The notes under the pieces: generated by a model
Database searches by the model: none
The model's input: only the letters and a program-made list of their open reading frames with translations
Told to the model about the DNA's origin: nothing
Shown here: one piece after another, positions 33,318-42,911 of the stretch
How positions within the stretch are numbered: position 1 is the first letter of the stretch
Layout: each line of letters opens with the position of its first letter
Assembly: GCF_003610805.1 (NCBI RefSeq)
Contig: NZ_RAPF01000001.1
Span: 372,001-436,000 of the forward strand
Direction of reading: 5' to 3'
Origin: Altericroceibacterium spongiae
GTDB taxonomy: Bacteria; Pseudomonadota; Alphaproteobacteria; Sphingomonadales; Sphingomonadaceae
Length of the DNA: 64,000 bases
Program-made: the position numbers and the translations under genes

Positions 33318-33407
33318 AGCTAATTAATCGAATGCTTTCGTTTTGAACCGCCGAAAGCAGAGTGCTGAGCCATGTTTCTGTGGGGGCGAACTGTCAGGAG
33401 GCCCGGT

Positions 33408-33884
33408 ATGGACGGACAATTGGAAGATGTTTGGAAAGGATATGAAAACTTCCCTCCAGATATTCAGCTCACAATTTTTTTGGTTTTGTCTGCCAGACGG
33501 TGGCGGGCTGAGCTCGATGGGCAATTGCGTCTGATAGGTCAGAATTCGGCGCGAATGGAAACGCTATGGGCGATCAGCCGATCACCGCAGGATAGTACGC
33601 AGACTGAAATTGCCCACAATATTAGAGTTGAGCGTGCAACGCTTACCCGTATGCTGGACGGACTTGAAAGCGAAGGGTATGTTAAACGCCTCCCACAGCC
33701 TGCAGACGGACGATCTAAATATATTCGTGTGACTGAGGAAGGGGAGCGGGCGCTGGCAAAAATTATGAATATTGCCAGCCCACTTCGTCACGCCTTGCTT
33801 GAAGAATTGGGACCAGACGAATTGGATCGCGCGACCCAATTTCTGGTTGATCTGGTGAATCGAATTGATGATCTTGGGCTGTAA
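33408..33884 (+). CDS. MarR family transcriptional regulator
   Basis: A 158-residue winged-helix regulator. Helix-turn-helix residues are in QTEIAHNIRVERATLTRMLDGLE, and the wing is SEGYVKRLPQPADGRSKYIRVTEEG. The flanking N- and C-terminal helices form the MarR dimer interface. ATG 33408 has an AGGAGG ribosome-binding site 6 bases upstream, the clearest in this region; a start at 33372 has none. The ligand and target genes are unknown. The neighbours are a start-less remnant and the S10 peptidase, and a 20-base palindrome lies ahead of the peptidase gene. It could regulate itself, the peptidase, or distant genes. Confidence 0.88.
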   Translation: MDGQLEDVWKGYENFPPDIQLTIFLVLSARRWRAELDGQLRLIGQNSARMETLWAISRSPQDSTQTEIAHNIRVERATLTRMLDGLESEGYVKRLPQPADGRSKYIRVTEEGERALAKIMNIASPLRHALLEELGPDELDRATQFLVDLVNRIDDLGL

Positions 33885-34220
33885 ACTCGATATTTCCTGA
33901 ATTCACTCACGTTGAATCTCAGGCATCCGGCAATCCGACACGGCAAACGACAGTCGTGATAAACATCGTTTGGTTATCGTAAATCGCACTATCACTATTC
34001 TCTAACAGTCCACAATTATTGTCGTGAATGGTTGAGTGTATGGGCAGGCCGAAGGACTTTCTATGGCTTCTCTTAGGGGCTTGCCATCATAGCTAAAGCG
34101 ATGCTCTTGATATGTCGATGAAGCACAGTGGTAAGAGTGCCTGTAAAGCCCTTGCGGCATGACATTGTACCGTCTTTAAAGACGGTAAATCGTTTCATAT
34201 CGACACCAAAGGATTATGCT
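33885..34220. other. Intergenic region between marR and the S10 peptidase
   Basis: These 336 bases hold no convincing gene. The main feature is a perfect 20-base palindrome at 34168-34187, ~35 bases upstream of the peptidase start. The region probably contains the promoter of the peptidase gene; no confident -35/-10 pair is called. Confidence 0.6.
34168..34187. promoter_or_regulatory. Perfect 20-base palindrome ahead of the S10 peptidase
   Basis: TACCGTCTTTAAAGACGGTA reads the same on both strands. It lies ~34 bases upstream of the peptidase ATG, so it is either an operator at the promoter or a hairpin in the leader. Confidence 0.5.
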
Positions 34221-35723
34221 ATGCGGATCGTGCTGCCAGCTTCTCTGGCTCTGCTTCTTGTTTCTACCGCCCCAGCTTGGGCTGCCAGCACGCCAAATTC
34301 CGCGAATTCTGTGCAAAGCGATAAGGGGCAGGCACAATTCGCACCGTTGCCCGATGACAAGTCCATCAAACAGACTGCGATGATCGGCGGCAAAAGCATC
34401 ACTTATACAGCTACGGTTGGCTCGCTTCCGGTGAAGGATAAGAAGGGCAAAACGATCGGAGAAGTTGTCTATACTGCTTATACTGTACCCGGTGCCGCAC
34501 AGAAACGGCCCGTGACTTTCGCGTTCAATGGTGGGCCGGGAGCGGCCTCTGTCTATCTTAATCTCGGAGCCATCGGTCCGAAAAAAGTTAATTTTGGCGC
34601 GAAAGGGGACGTGCCATCCGATCCGGCCGTATTGCAAGATAATCCCAATAGCTGGCTCGATTTTACCGATCTGGTGTTTATTGATCCAATTGGGACAGGC
34701 TTTTCACGTAGCCTGGTGGATGAGGAAAAGACCAGCCAAGCATTCTATACAGCCGATTCAGATATCCATTACCTCGGTCGCATCGTTTATGACTGGCTCG
34801 TCAAGAACGATCGGCTGACCAGCGCCAAATATCTGGTGGGTGAAAGCTATGGTGGATATCGTGTGCCGCGTCTTGCCTATTACTTGCAGACGCAGATGGG
34901 AGTTGGAGTTTCGGGTATGACGCTGGTCTCACCCTATCTTGACCCGCCGGCCATTGGACAAGATGATGCGCTGTCACCTCTGCCATGGATGATCAATCTG
35001 CCAAGTATGGCTGCAGGGCATATGGAGCGGCAGGGCATACCTCTTAGTCAACAGACTATGGCTCCGATAGAGAAGTATGTGCGTACGCAGTTTGCGCAGG
35101 ATTTTCTTGCTGGATTGAATGATAAGGCGGCAACGGCACGTTTGTCTGCCGAAGTGGCTGAATTGACCGGTCTTGATCCCGCGCTTGTCAAACGCATGAA
35201 CGGCAGGATCGATATTGGCACCTATCTGCGGGAGATTCGTCGTGATCAGGGGCTGATCGGCTCCGTTTATGATTCTAATTATACCGCCTATGATCCTTTT
35301 CCATCCAAGGCAGATGCGCAGTATAATGATCCGCTTTTGACCACTCTGATCGCACCGACGACTTCCGCGATGGTCGATTTCGTCACAAGGCAGGTGGGAT
35401 GGAAAATCGATGCATGGTATAATGCTCTGTCTTATGATGTGAACCGTGCCTGGGATCGTGACGATACGGATAGCCCAGTCAGCGATCTGCGTCAGGCCAT
35501 TTCAATTGATCCGAAGATGGTGGTCAATATCGTGCATGGCTGGAACGATTTGTCCTGCCCCTATTACGCATCTCGTCTGATTGTTGCACAAATGCCTGAT
35601 TTTGGCGTCCAAAGCCGCGTCAATCTGCATATGTATCCGGGGGGGCACATGTTCTATTCACGGTCGGATAGTGGAGCAGCCATGCGGCAGGATATTCTGG
35701 CCAGTTATCAGCGTCAGGAGTGA
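34221..35723 (+). CDS. Secreted S10 family serine carboxypeptidase
   Basis: A 500-residue exported peptidase of the S10 (carboxypeptidase Y-like) alpha/beta-hydrolase family. A signal peptide (MRIVLPASLALLLVSTAPAW, cut after the AWA) leads to the mature enzyme. The oxyanion region is TFAFNGGPGAASVYLNLG, the nucleophile Ser is in LVGESYGGYRVPRL, the Asp probably in HGWNDLSCPYYA, and the His in MYPGGHMFYSRSD. Family members remove C-terminal residues from peptides, here in the periplasm or outside. ATG 34221 has AAGGA upstream and gives the signal peptide; a frame start at 34128 would hide it. Preceded by a 20-base palindrome; ends ~125 bases before a bidirectional terminator. Confidence 0.9.
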   Translation: MRIVLPASLALLLVSTAPAWAASTPNSANSVQSDKGQAQFAPLPDDKSIKQTAMIGGKSITYTATVGSLPVKDKKGKTIGEVVYTAYTVPGAAQKRPVTFAFNGGPGAASVYLNLGAIGPKKVNFGAKGDVPSDPAVLQDNPNSWLDFTDLVFIDPIGTGFSRSLVDEEKTSQAFYTADSDIHYLGRIVYDWLVKNDRLTSAKYLVGESYGGYRVPRLAYYLQTQMGVGVSGMTLVSPYLDPPAIGQDDALSPLPWMINLPSMAAGHMERQGIPLSQQTMAPIEKYVRTQFAQDFLAGLNDKAATARLSAEVAELTGLDPALVKRMNGRIDIGTYLREIRRDQGLIGSVYDSNYTAYDPFPSKADAQYNDPLLTTLIAPTTSAMVDFVTRQVGWKIDAWYNALSYDVNRAWDRDDTDSPVSDLRQAISIDPKMVVNIVHGWNDLSCPYYASRLIVAQMPDFGVQSRVNLHMYPGGHMFYSRSDSGAAMRQDILASYQRQE

Positions 35724-35846
35724 GAATCCGGTCCAATAGACATTGTTAAAGCAATCATTCGCAAAGCTATTGCTGTTTGCGATTTTGAACGGCGTCAGGT
35801 CTGAATAGCTTTTCCATCTGCGCCTAGAGATGACTGTTGAACAGAG

Positions 35847-35883
35847 AAAACCCCTCCTCTGACTAATCCAGAGGAGGGGTTTT
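35847..35883. terminator. Bidirectional terminator between the S10 peptidase and rne
   Basis: CCCCTCCTCTG (35851-35861) pairs perfectly with CAGAGGAGGGG (35869-35879) over a 7-base loop. It is preceded by AAAA and followed by TTTT, so it can stop transcription from both directions. The rne stop codon is 5 bases to the right. Confidence 0.9.
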
Positions 35884-35887
35884 GTGA

Positions 35888-38752
35888 TTAGTTACCGAAT
35901 GTACGTTGCCACCATCCTCGACGAGGAGGGCCCGAAGTGTCGCCACCTTCCACCTCGATAGAAGGAGAATCTGACTCATTCTCCGTATTGCCAGTTTCTT
36001 CAGCAGCACTATCTGTCGCTGGGGCCGGGCCTGTCGGGCTTTCCGGTACAGGCGGAGACTCATTATTTACGGCCTCACTGCTTGTAACAATCTGTTCTTC
36101 AGTTGCCATATCAGCAGCATGTTTATCCGCTAATGCTTCGTTTCCATCAGCAGCAGGTTCAGCCTTTTTTCGGCGAGTGCGACGTTTCGGTTTGGGAGGA
36201 GCCTCTTCTGTCGTTTCCGAAGATACTTCACTGCCTTCCTGACCTGCTACGGATGTCTGCTCGGAATCGGTTTTTTTTCGGCGTGTCCGGCGTTTGGGCT
36301 TAGGCGTTTCTTCCTCAACTTTTACAGCGCCCGTTTCCTTTGTGTCTAGCTCTGCCTCTGCAGGTGTCTCAGTCTTCTTGCGGCGAGGGCGACGTTTAGG
36401 TTTTGGAGCTTCTTCCTCTTCAGTTTCAGCCATAGGAGTATAGGAGGGTGCTTCTTCTGGCTTGGCGGCGGTAACAGTCACGTCACTATTGAGTCGTTTA
36501 GGCTCATCGGCAGGGACATCACCTGCTTCTGAGAATACCTCCTCTGAGACTTCGCTAGATACCGTATCATCGGTATCTTCGAAACTTTCTGGGCTCTCCT
36601 GATCGTCCCGCTTCTTGCGGCGACGGCCTCCACGGCGACGGCGCTTCTTGGGTTTGTCTTCCGCATCATCTTCAGAAGCGATTTCGTTGTCGGGTTCACT
36701 ATCCTCTTCGGAATCCGCTTCATCCTCGGAAGAATTGTCATTGTGATCCTGTTGCTCGTCTATGTCAGGCTGCCGCTTCTTGCGACGACGGCCTCCACGG
36801 CGACGGCGCTTCTTGGGTTTGTCATCCCCATCCTCATCTTCGACATAGTCGCGTGCATCGCTGCTGTCTTCTTCCTCATCATCGTCGATGATAGGATCGA
36901 ATTTTGGCGTGGAAGAGGGGCGAGGGCCAGAGCTGGCCACGCGCATTTTTGCCCCTTCATCTTCGCCTTCAGGGATAACTTCAACGCTAACGCCGTAGCG
37001 TCTTTCAATCTCGGCCAGGTCGGCGCGTTTGGCGTTAAGAAGATAGACGGCTGCTTCTGTGGAGGCGTAGAGTGAAATAATCGTGCCCTTGCCCTTAGCC
37101 GCCTCATCTTCAATCACACGCAGAGCCGAAAGGCCGGCGCTGGAGGCGGTACGGACGAGCCCAGTACCATCGCAATGTGGACAGGAGCGAGTTGTTGCCT
37201 CGAGCACGCCTGTTCGCAAGCGTTGACGGCTCATTTCCATCAGCCCGAAGCCGGAAATCCGTCCGACCTGAATTCGAGCGCGGTCATTCTTGAGGGCATC
37301 TTTCATGCAGCGTTCGACCTTACGGACATTGGAATTGTGTTCCATGTCGATGAAGTCGATCACGACTAGCCCAGCCATATCACGCAGACGCAACTGTCGG
37401 GCAATTTCCTGCGCAGCTTCGAGGTTAGTAGACAGCGCTGTTTGCTCGATGCCGTGTTCCTTAGTGGACCTTCCGGAGTTGATGTCGATCGAGACTAGCG
37501 CTTCGGTTGGATTGATGACCAGATAACCGCCGGATCTGAGCTGGACTACCGGATCATACATCGCAGAAAGTTGATCTTCCGCACCATAGCGCTGAAACAG
37601 TGGTACGGGATCGGCATAAGCTTTTACGCGTCGGGCATGACTTGGCATCAGCAGTTTCATGAACTGCTTGGCGGCCTTATAGCCTTCCTCTCCTTCGACC
37701 ACGACTTCTTCAATTTCACGATTATAAATATCGCGGATCGCACGCTTGATGAGATCGCTGTCCGAATGGATTACTGCGGGTGCTGTTGAGGTCATTGTGC
37801 GGCTGCGAATCTCGTCCCACAGGCGGGCGAGATAATCGAAATCGCGTTTGATTTCAGTCTTGGTGCGTTGCAGCCCAGCCGTGCGGACAATCAAACCCAT
37901 GCTGCGGGGCAATTCCAGCGAGGAGACAATCTGCTTCAGCCGCTTGCGATCCGATCCGTTAGAAATCTTGCGTGAAATTCCGCCACCATGGCTGGAATTG
38001 GGCATCAGCACGCAATAGCGACCAGCTAGGCTAAGATAGGTTGTGAGAGCCGCTCCTTTATTGCCACGCTCTTCTTTGACGACCTGAACAAGCAGAACTT
38101 GCCGCCGATGAATAACATCCTGAATTTTATAACGACGGCGCAGGGCCTGGCGTCTGGCACGCAGATCGTCCATTTCCTTGCTGCGTGACCCGCCTTGGCG
38201 GCGGCCGCGACCACGCCGGTTGCGGCCACGGCGCGTACGATTGCCGTTGTTTTCTTCGGATTCGCCTTCCTCTTCATCTTCAGAGTCGCTGGCTTCATTA
38301 TCCGTGTCACCGTCGACCTGACCGTCTTCTATAGTGGCGACATCATCTTTTTCCGAAGTGTCGATTTCCTCGACACCGGGCGCATCGTCATCCTGATCGT
38401 CATCGCTATCATCAACAACATCGTCGTCGTCTTCGCGGGCTCGCAAGGCGGCTTCTTCATCAGCATGCGCCTGCTCTTCTGCGAGTAAAGCGTCGCGATC
38501 TTCTTTCGGAATCTGATAATAGTCGGGATGAATTTCGCTAAACGCCAAAAATCCGTGACGATTGCCTCCGAAATCGACAAAGGCAGCTTGTAAAGAGGGC
38601 TCGACCCTCGTTACCTTGGCCAGATAAATATTACCTTTGATCTGCTTGTGTTCAGCAGATTCAAAGTCAAACTCGTCAATGCGGTTGCCTTTGAGGACCG
38701 CCACCCGTGTTTCTTCCGGGTGGCGCGCATCGATTAACATGCGCGTTGCCAT
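35888..38752 (-). CDS. rne: Ribonuclease E/G
   Basis: A 954-residue RNase E, the endonuclease core of the RNA degradosome. The N-terminal MATRMLIDARHPEETRVAVL and S1 domain are split by a long Asp/Glu-rich insert (residues ~95-175) plus a basic RRGRNRRGRGRR patch, as in other alphaproteobacteria. The catalytic DNase-I-like part has GLVVIDFIDMEHNSN (metal Asp), and the zinc-link is CPHCDGTGLV. The C-terminal ~300 residues are unstructured, with two copies of KPKKRRRRGGRRRKKR and several PKPKRRxRRKK motifs separated by acidic stretches, likely RNA- and partner-binding sites. It runs divergently from the amidase across a 480-base gap, long enough for a regulatory leader. Confidence 0.95.
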   Translation of the reverse strand: MATRMLIDARHPEETRVAVLKGNRIDEFDFESAEHKQIKGNIYLAKVTRVEPSLQAAFVDFGGNRHGFLAFSEIHPDYYQIPKEDRDALLAEEQAHADEEAALRAREDDDDVVDDSDDDQDDDAPGVEEIDTSEKDDVATIEDGQVDGDTDNEASDSEDEEEGESEENNGNRTRRGRNRRGRGRRQGGSRSKEMDDLRARRQALRRRYKIQDVIHRRQVLLVQVVKEERGNKGAALTTYLSLAGRYCVLMPNSSHGGGISRKISNGSDRKRLKQIVSSLELPRSMGLIVRTAGLQRTKTEIKRDFDYLARLWDEIRSRTMTSTAPAVIHSDSDLIKRAIRDIYNREIEEVVVEGEEGYKAAKQFMKLLMPSHARRVKAYADPVPLFQRYGAEDQLSAMYDPVVQLRSGGYLVINPTEALVSIDINSGRSTKEHGIEQTALSTNLEAAQEIARQLRLRDMAGLVVIDFIDMEHNSNVRKVERCMKDALKNDRARIQVGRISGFGLMEMSRQRLRTGVLEATTRSCPHCDGTGLVRTASSAGLSALRVIEDEAAKGKGTIISLYASTEAAVYLLNAKRADLAEIERRYGVSVEVIPEGEDEGAKMRVASSGPRPSSTPKFDPIIDDDEEEDSSDARDYVEDEDGDDKPKKRRRRGGRRRKKRQPDIDEQQDHNDNSSEDEADSEEDSEPDNEIASEDDAEDKPKKRRRRGGRRRKKRDDQESPESFEDTDDTVSSEVSEEVFSEAGDVPADEPKRLNSDVTVTAAKPEEAPSYTPMAETEEEEAPKPKRRPRRKKTETPAEAELDTKETGAVKVEEETPKPKRRTRRKKTDSEQTSVAGQEGSEVSSETTEEAPPKPKRRTRRKKAEPAADGNEALADKHAADMATEEQIVTSSEAVNNESPPVPESPTGPAPATDSAAEETGNTENESDSPSIEVEGGDTSGPPRRGWWQRTFGN
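36608..36658. repeat. 51-base direct repeat in rne, copy 1
   Basis: This unit encodes a KPKKRRRRGGRRRKKR segment and recurs at 36773-36823, exactly 165 bases (55 codons) away, with a single mismatch seen. In-frame spacing suggests duplication inside the RNase E tail. Confidence 0.85.
36773..36823. repeat. 51-base direct repeat in rne, copy 2
   Basis: Second copy of the arginine-rich repeat unit found at 36608-36658; it differs at one position (gcgacg for gcggcg). Confidence 0.85.
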
Positions 38753-39232
38753 TCATTATTCTCCGGGCGCGCGATGCCCTTGCTGGCCTATATGCTGCCG
38801 AGATACAGAACCCGGTGCTTATCCTTGAGGGGAGAGCGCGCGCAAATGTGTGAGTTCCGCAAGACAGGAGACGATATGCCTTGTCGTTGGCGGAAATGTT
38901 AAAGGCGCCACGGTCCGACCGGACAGTGGCGGAAGGAAATGTTTCGACCGATAAAAGAAGGCGCAGGGGTACTGTCCGCGCATCAGCCTGGGTCACTGCC
39001 GCTGCGCAAGCTGCTAGCTGCGGCGGGAGAAACGGGCTGGAACTTCTCATTATGGCATCAACCTGTACGTAAAACCGGGTATGTTATCCCGGATCAAAGC
39101 CGGACGCTTTGTTGCCCGGTATGCAATTGCTAGCATCGACTTGAAAATCGAGCAACCTTGTTGCGCGCCTTGGTAAAATTACCTTATCAAAACGCGTCTT
39201 TTTTGCCCTGCTTGTCGTTTAAGGCGCATTGA
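38753..39232. other. Divergent intergenic region, rne leader and amidase promoter
   Basis: These 480 bases carry no convincing gene. The region separates the divergently read rne and amidase genes, so it must hold both promoters and the rne 5' leader. A 5-base hairpin, CCGGG (39075-39079) with CCCGG (39088-39092), is visible. No clear promoter boxes are called. Confidence 0.55.
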
Positions 39233-40132
39233 ATGATGTATCGCTGGCCTAAAATAGCCATTTTGCTGGGAGGGCTCATAGGTGTTGGTGTATTTTTTGC
39301 CCTGGCATGGTGGCTGCTGTTGTCGTCTAAGCCCATTCCTGATTACGTGCTGCGTATAAAATTGCCTCATGCAGGTAAAACGGTTGGTCTGCCGCATATA
39401 GAAGGGGCTGAGAGTCCCGCTGCACCATTGGTTGTGATCGATCCGGGACATGGCGGATACGATCCCGGGGCGTCGGGATCAGGGCTACAGGAAAAAGCTG
39501 TGGTGCTGCGATTGGCTCAGGCTTTGCGTAATGCTCTCCTTGAGCAGGGCGGTGTACGTGTGGCTATGACCCGACGTGATGATCGCTTTCTTGTTTTGGA
39601 TGAGCGGGTTGCGATTGCTCGTGATTTAGGAGCGAATTTGTTCATTTCCATTCATGCGGATTCTGGTGGTTCGGATGAGGAATTGAGTGGAGCGAGTGTC
39701 TACACTCTATCCAATGAGGCATCGAGTGAAGCCGCCGCTCGCTTTGCTGTGCGTGAAAATGAAAGTAATATCGTCAATGGTGCCTCGCTGGACGGGCGAG
39801 ACGATAAGGTCACTTCTATTCTTGTGGAGCTCTCCCAACGCCAGACTCAGGAAAATTCGGTTGAACTAGCTGAGCTGATCTTGCGCGAAGGGAGAGGGCA
39901 GCTTGATTTTTTGTCCAGTCCAAGACGGTCGGCGGCGCTACGTGTGCTGCGTGCGCCCGACATCCCCTCAGTGCTTTACGAGGCAGGGTTTATTTCCAAT
40001 CAGGATGATGCGGCGCATCTTGCCTCGGCGGAAGGTCGAAAGACTATAGCCGATAGTCTGGCACGTGCTGTCCGGATATATTTTATTCGACATTCATATC
40101 AGCAAGATAGCATTGTCGAGAATGCAGGCTGA
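39233..40132 (+). CDS. N-acetylmuramoyl-L-alanine amidase (Amidase_3)
   Basis: A 299-residue zinc amidase that cuts the bond between MurNAc and L-Ala in peptidoglycan, needed for septum splitting. An N-terminal membrane anchor or signal (IAILLGGLIGVGVFFALAWW, residues ~7-28) is followed by the catalytic domain. VVIDPGHGGYDPGASG holds the first zinc His. LFISIHADSGGSDEELSGAS holds another, and YEAGFISNQDDA ends the domain with the catalytic Glu. It lacks the AMIN domain of AmiC. It is followed ~175 bases later by PBP1A, a natural partner in cell-wall work. ATG 39233 and 39236 are both possible starts. Confidence 0.92.
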   Translation: MMYRWPKIAILLGGLIGVGVFFALAWWLLLSSKPIPDYVLRIKLPHAGKTVGLPHIEGAESPAAPLVVIDPGHGGYDPGASGSGLQEKAVVLRLAQALRNALLEQGGVRVAMTRRDDRFLVLDERVAIARDLGANLFISIHADSGGSDEELSGASVYTLSNEASSEAAARFAVRENESNIVNGASLDGRDDKVTSILVELSQRQTQENSVELAELILREGRGQLDFLSSPRRSAALRVLRAPDIPSVLYEAGFISNQDDAAHLASAEGRKTIADSLARAVRIYFIRHSYQQDSIVENAG

Positions 40133-40307
40133 GCATTATGTCAACTGCGGGATAATTGAAGTGGGAAATGGAAAACTCGCTGAGCCTGGTTGCTCGACTT
40201 GTCTTTGCTAGTGCCTTGGCCTGAAAGCTGCGGTTGTAGAGGCAAATCTATCCACAGGCCGCTTCATTCTGGCGCGAGACAGAAATTGCGTGCTAAGGGC
40301 TCCGACC

Positions 40308-42824
40308 ATGTCCGATAAAGAACTGAGCACCGGCGAGTATTTTCGCTATCGTATTCGGCGTGACACGCGTGGTGTCGTGAGCTTTTGTGCCCGGAACTGG
40401 CGGGAACGTCGTCTGTTTCGCTGGGGCGCGGTTCTATGTGCTCTGGGGGTACTTGGACTGATCGCCGGCTGGATTTTGATCGCTCGCGATTTGCCGGATG
40501 CCGAAACACTGCTCGACTACGAACCGCCTTTGCCGACTATGGTGCGTGGGATTGATGGCGAGATTGTGCATAGTTTTGCCCGTGAGCGGCGCGTACAGCT
40601 TCAGTTTCAGGACTTTCCACCGCAATTGGTAAATGCTTTCACATCGGCGGAAGACAAGACTTTCTGGACGCATGGCGGCGTCGATTTCACCGGCCTTGCC
40701 GGTGCGGTAGTGGATTACGTCAGTAAGCTGGGGTCGGGCGAGCGCGCACGAGGCGGTTCGACGATTACGCAGCAGGTCGCCAAGAATATTCTGGTTGGCA
40801 ATGAATATTCGATCACCCGCAAACTGCGTGAAATGATTTTGGCGCACCGAATTGAAGGTGTGCTGACCAAGCAGCAAATTATGGAGCTTTATCTAAACGA
40901 GATTCCACTCGGTCGGCGCAGTTTCGGGGTTCAGGCCGCAGCGCGTGCTTATTTTGACAAGGATGTAGGCGATCTGGACCTACATGAAATGGCTTATCTG
41001 GCAGTTTTGCCCAAAGCACCGGAAACCTATAGCCGCAAGCAGCACTACGATGCTGCTCTGGAGCGACGTAATTGGGTGCTTGGTCAGATGGCTGAGAACG
41101 GCCATATTACAGAAGCGGAAGCGGCGCGGGAAGAAGCCAAACCGCTGGGCTTGGTCGATCACGCCACCCCGACGCGCTCCGCCGATGCCGGCTACTTCCT
41201 GGAAGAAGTGCGCCGTCAGCTCATGGCGAAATATGGTGAGACGGCCGAGGATGGGCCGCATAGTGTTTATGCAGGTGGCCTGTGGGTACGCACATCGCTG
41301 GATACTGAATTGCAGAAAGCTGCGCGGGACAGTTTGCGTGCGGGTCTATTGCGTTATCACGCCAATAGAGGGTGGCGCGGGCCTATTGCCACGATCAATT
41401 TCGACGATGGCGAATGGCGTAGTCAACTTGCCAGTTCATATTTGTCAATCAATTATCAGGACTGGCGTGTCGGTGTGGTGACGAAACGTAACGGGAATTC
41501 TGCGACTATTGGTTTTACCGATGGCAAAGAATACCCTCTTACCAATTTACCCGACGCTTTAAAGCCGGGCGATGTGATTGTCGCTTCGCCAAAAAATAAC
41601 CAGTATCGCGTGCGTACGGTCCCCGAAGTTTCCGGCGGCTTCCTTGCCCAAAATCCCGCCACAGGCCGTATTCTCGCAATGCAGGGAGGCTTCGATTTCC
41701 GGCTCGGTTCCTTTAATCGTGCTACGCAGGCAGACAGGCAGCCGGGATCAACGATCAAACCATTCGTTTACGCCACCGGTCTCGATAATGGCTTCACGCC
41801 CGCCACCATGGTCCCTGATAAGACCTATTGCTATTATCAGGGCTCCAATTTGGGTGAAAAGTGTTTCCGTAACTATGGCGGTCGTTCAGGCGGTGAACAT
41901 ACGATGCGCTGGGGGCTTGAACAGTCTCGTAACCTGATGACGATCCATGTGGCGATGGACTCGGGGATGGACAATGTGGTGAAAACGATCGATCGCGTGG
42001 GGATCGGCAAATATAAGCCTTATCCGGCCTTTGCTCTTGGCGCAGGAGACACGACCGTTTTGAAGATGGTCAATGCCTATTCCGCTCTTGTCGATCATGG
42101 TCTTCAGCATCAGCCTACCGTGATCGATTATGTGCAAGATCGCCATGGCAAGGTCATCTGGCGGGCCGATACGCGTGATTGTACCGGCTGTAATATGGAT
42201 GAATGGGACGGCAAACCGATGCCGCGTCTTGCCCAGAAGGGCGTGCAGGTGCTCGATCCGCGCACAGCCTATCAGACGGTGCATATGCTCGAGGGCGTGG
42301 TCCAGCGTGGTACTGCCGTTGTCTTACGAGATTTAGGACTGCCCTTGTTCGGCAAGACAGGAACGACCACGGGGCCGACGAATGTCTGGTTTGTCGGCGG
42401 TTCGCCCGATATTGTCGCTGGCGTCTATATGGGTTTCGACCAGCCGCGTAACATGGGTGGTTATGCTCAGGGAGGGACCTATGCAGCGCCTATCTTCAAG
42501 CAGTTTGTCAAGGAAACACGCGATAAGTGGAACGGACGACCGTTTCTGGCGCCCGAGGGCATTCGAATGGTGAGGATCGACCGGCGAACCGGGCATCGTG
42601 TCTTCGATGCCTGGCCAAGCGGAGAACCATTGGCTTCGGTTATCTGGGAAGCCTTTAAACCCGATACGGAACCTCGCCGCAATGCCCGACAGGATGAGAT
42701 AGATGCCTTGCGTGAGCTGGTTATTGCGCAATTGCGCCGACGTGAAGCGCGGGCAAAGGCGGATTCGAGTTCCAACGGTAATGCGCCGGGCAATTTTGCA
42801 GAGGAACAGGGTGGAATTTACTAG
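40308..42824 (+). CDS. mrcA: Penicillin-binding protein 1A (bifunctional)
   Basis: An 838-residue class A PBP that polymerises glycan strands and cross-links peptides. A cytoplasmic N-terminal stretch and one membrane helix (GAVLCALGVLGLIAGWILIA, residues ~45-64) are followed by the GT51 glycosyltransferase (SAEDKTFWTHGGVDFTGL, RGGSTITQQVAKNIL, IMELYLNEIPLGRRSFG). The transpeptidase has QPGSTIKPFVYA (SxxK Ser), a second motif region near SRNLMTIHVAMD, and LFGKTGTTTGPTNVWFVGG (KTG). ATG 40308 is preferred, with AAGGG upstream; GTG 40290 adds six residues. A short basic, Ser/Asn-rich tail ends it. No terminator is obvious before the peroxiredoxin gene. Confidence 0.93.
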   Translation: MSDKELSTGEYFRYRIRRDTRGVVSFCARNWRERRLFRWGAVLCALGVLGLIAGWILIARDLPDAETLLDYEPPLPTMVRGIDGEIVHSFARERRVQLQFQDFPPQLVNAFTSAEDKTFWTHGGVDFTGLAGAVVDYVSKLGSGERARGGSTITQQVAKNILVGNEYSITRKLREMILAHRIEGVLTKQQIMELYLNEIPLGRRSFGVQAAARAYFDKDVGDLDLHEMAYLAVLPKAPETYSRKQHYDAALERRNWVLGQMAENGHITEAEAAREEAKPLGLVDHATPTRSADAGYFLEEVRRQLMAKYGETAEDGPHSVYAGGLWVRTSLDTELQKAARDSLRAGLLRYHANRGWRGPIATINFDDGEWRSQLASSYLSINYQDWRVGVVTKRNGNSATIGFTDGKEYPLTNLPDALKPGDVIVASPKNNQYRVRTVPEVSGGFLAQNPATGRILAMQGGFDFRLGSFNRATQADRQPGSTIKPFVYATGLDNGFTPATMVPDKTYCYYQGSNLGEKCFRNYGGRSGGEHTMRWGLEQSRNLMTIHVAMDSGMDNVVKTIDRVGIGKYKPYPAFALGAGDTTVLKMVNAYSALVDHGLQHQPTVIDYVQDRHGKVIWRADTRDCTGCNMDEWDGKPMPRLAQKGVQVLDPRTAYQTVHMLEGVVQRGTAVVLRDLGLPLFGKTGTTTGPTNVWFVGGSPDIVAGVYMGFDQPRNMGGYAQGGTYAAPIFKQFVKETRDKWNGRPFLAPEGIRMVRIDRRTGHRVFDAWPSGEPLASVIWEAFKPDTEPRRNARQDEIDALRELVIAQLRRREARAKADSSSNGNAPGNFAEEQGGIY

Positions 42825-42911
42825 AAATCCGGAATTAAAGTTGAAGTGAGGGTTGGTATGTATCGTCACTCCTTGCTGGACTTCGTCTCTGCAGGAGTCC
42901 ATCATAAGGAT

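Larger units (their letters stand above)
32494..33407. other. Gene-poor 0.9-kb gap upstream of sdhB
   Basis: No convincing gene is seen between sdhB and the marR-type gene. The stretch is AT-richer than its surroundings. It contains a 9-base inverted repeat (32648-32679), a start-less open frame on the minus strand (32903-33232), and an AT-rich presumptive promoter region with a small palindrome at 33307-33317. It should also hold the sdhB promoter. Confidence 0.6.
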
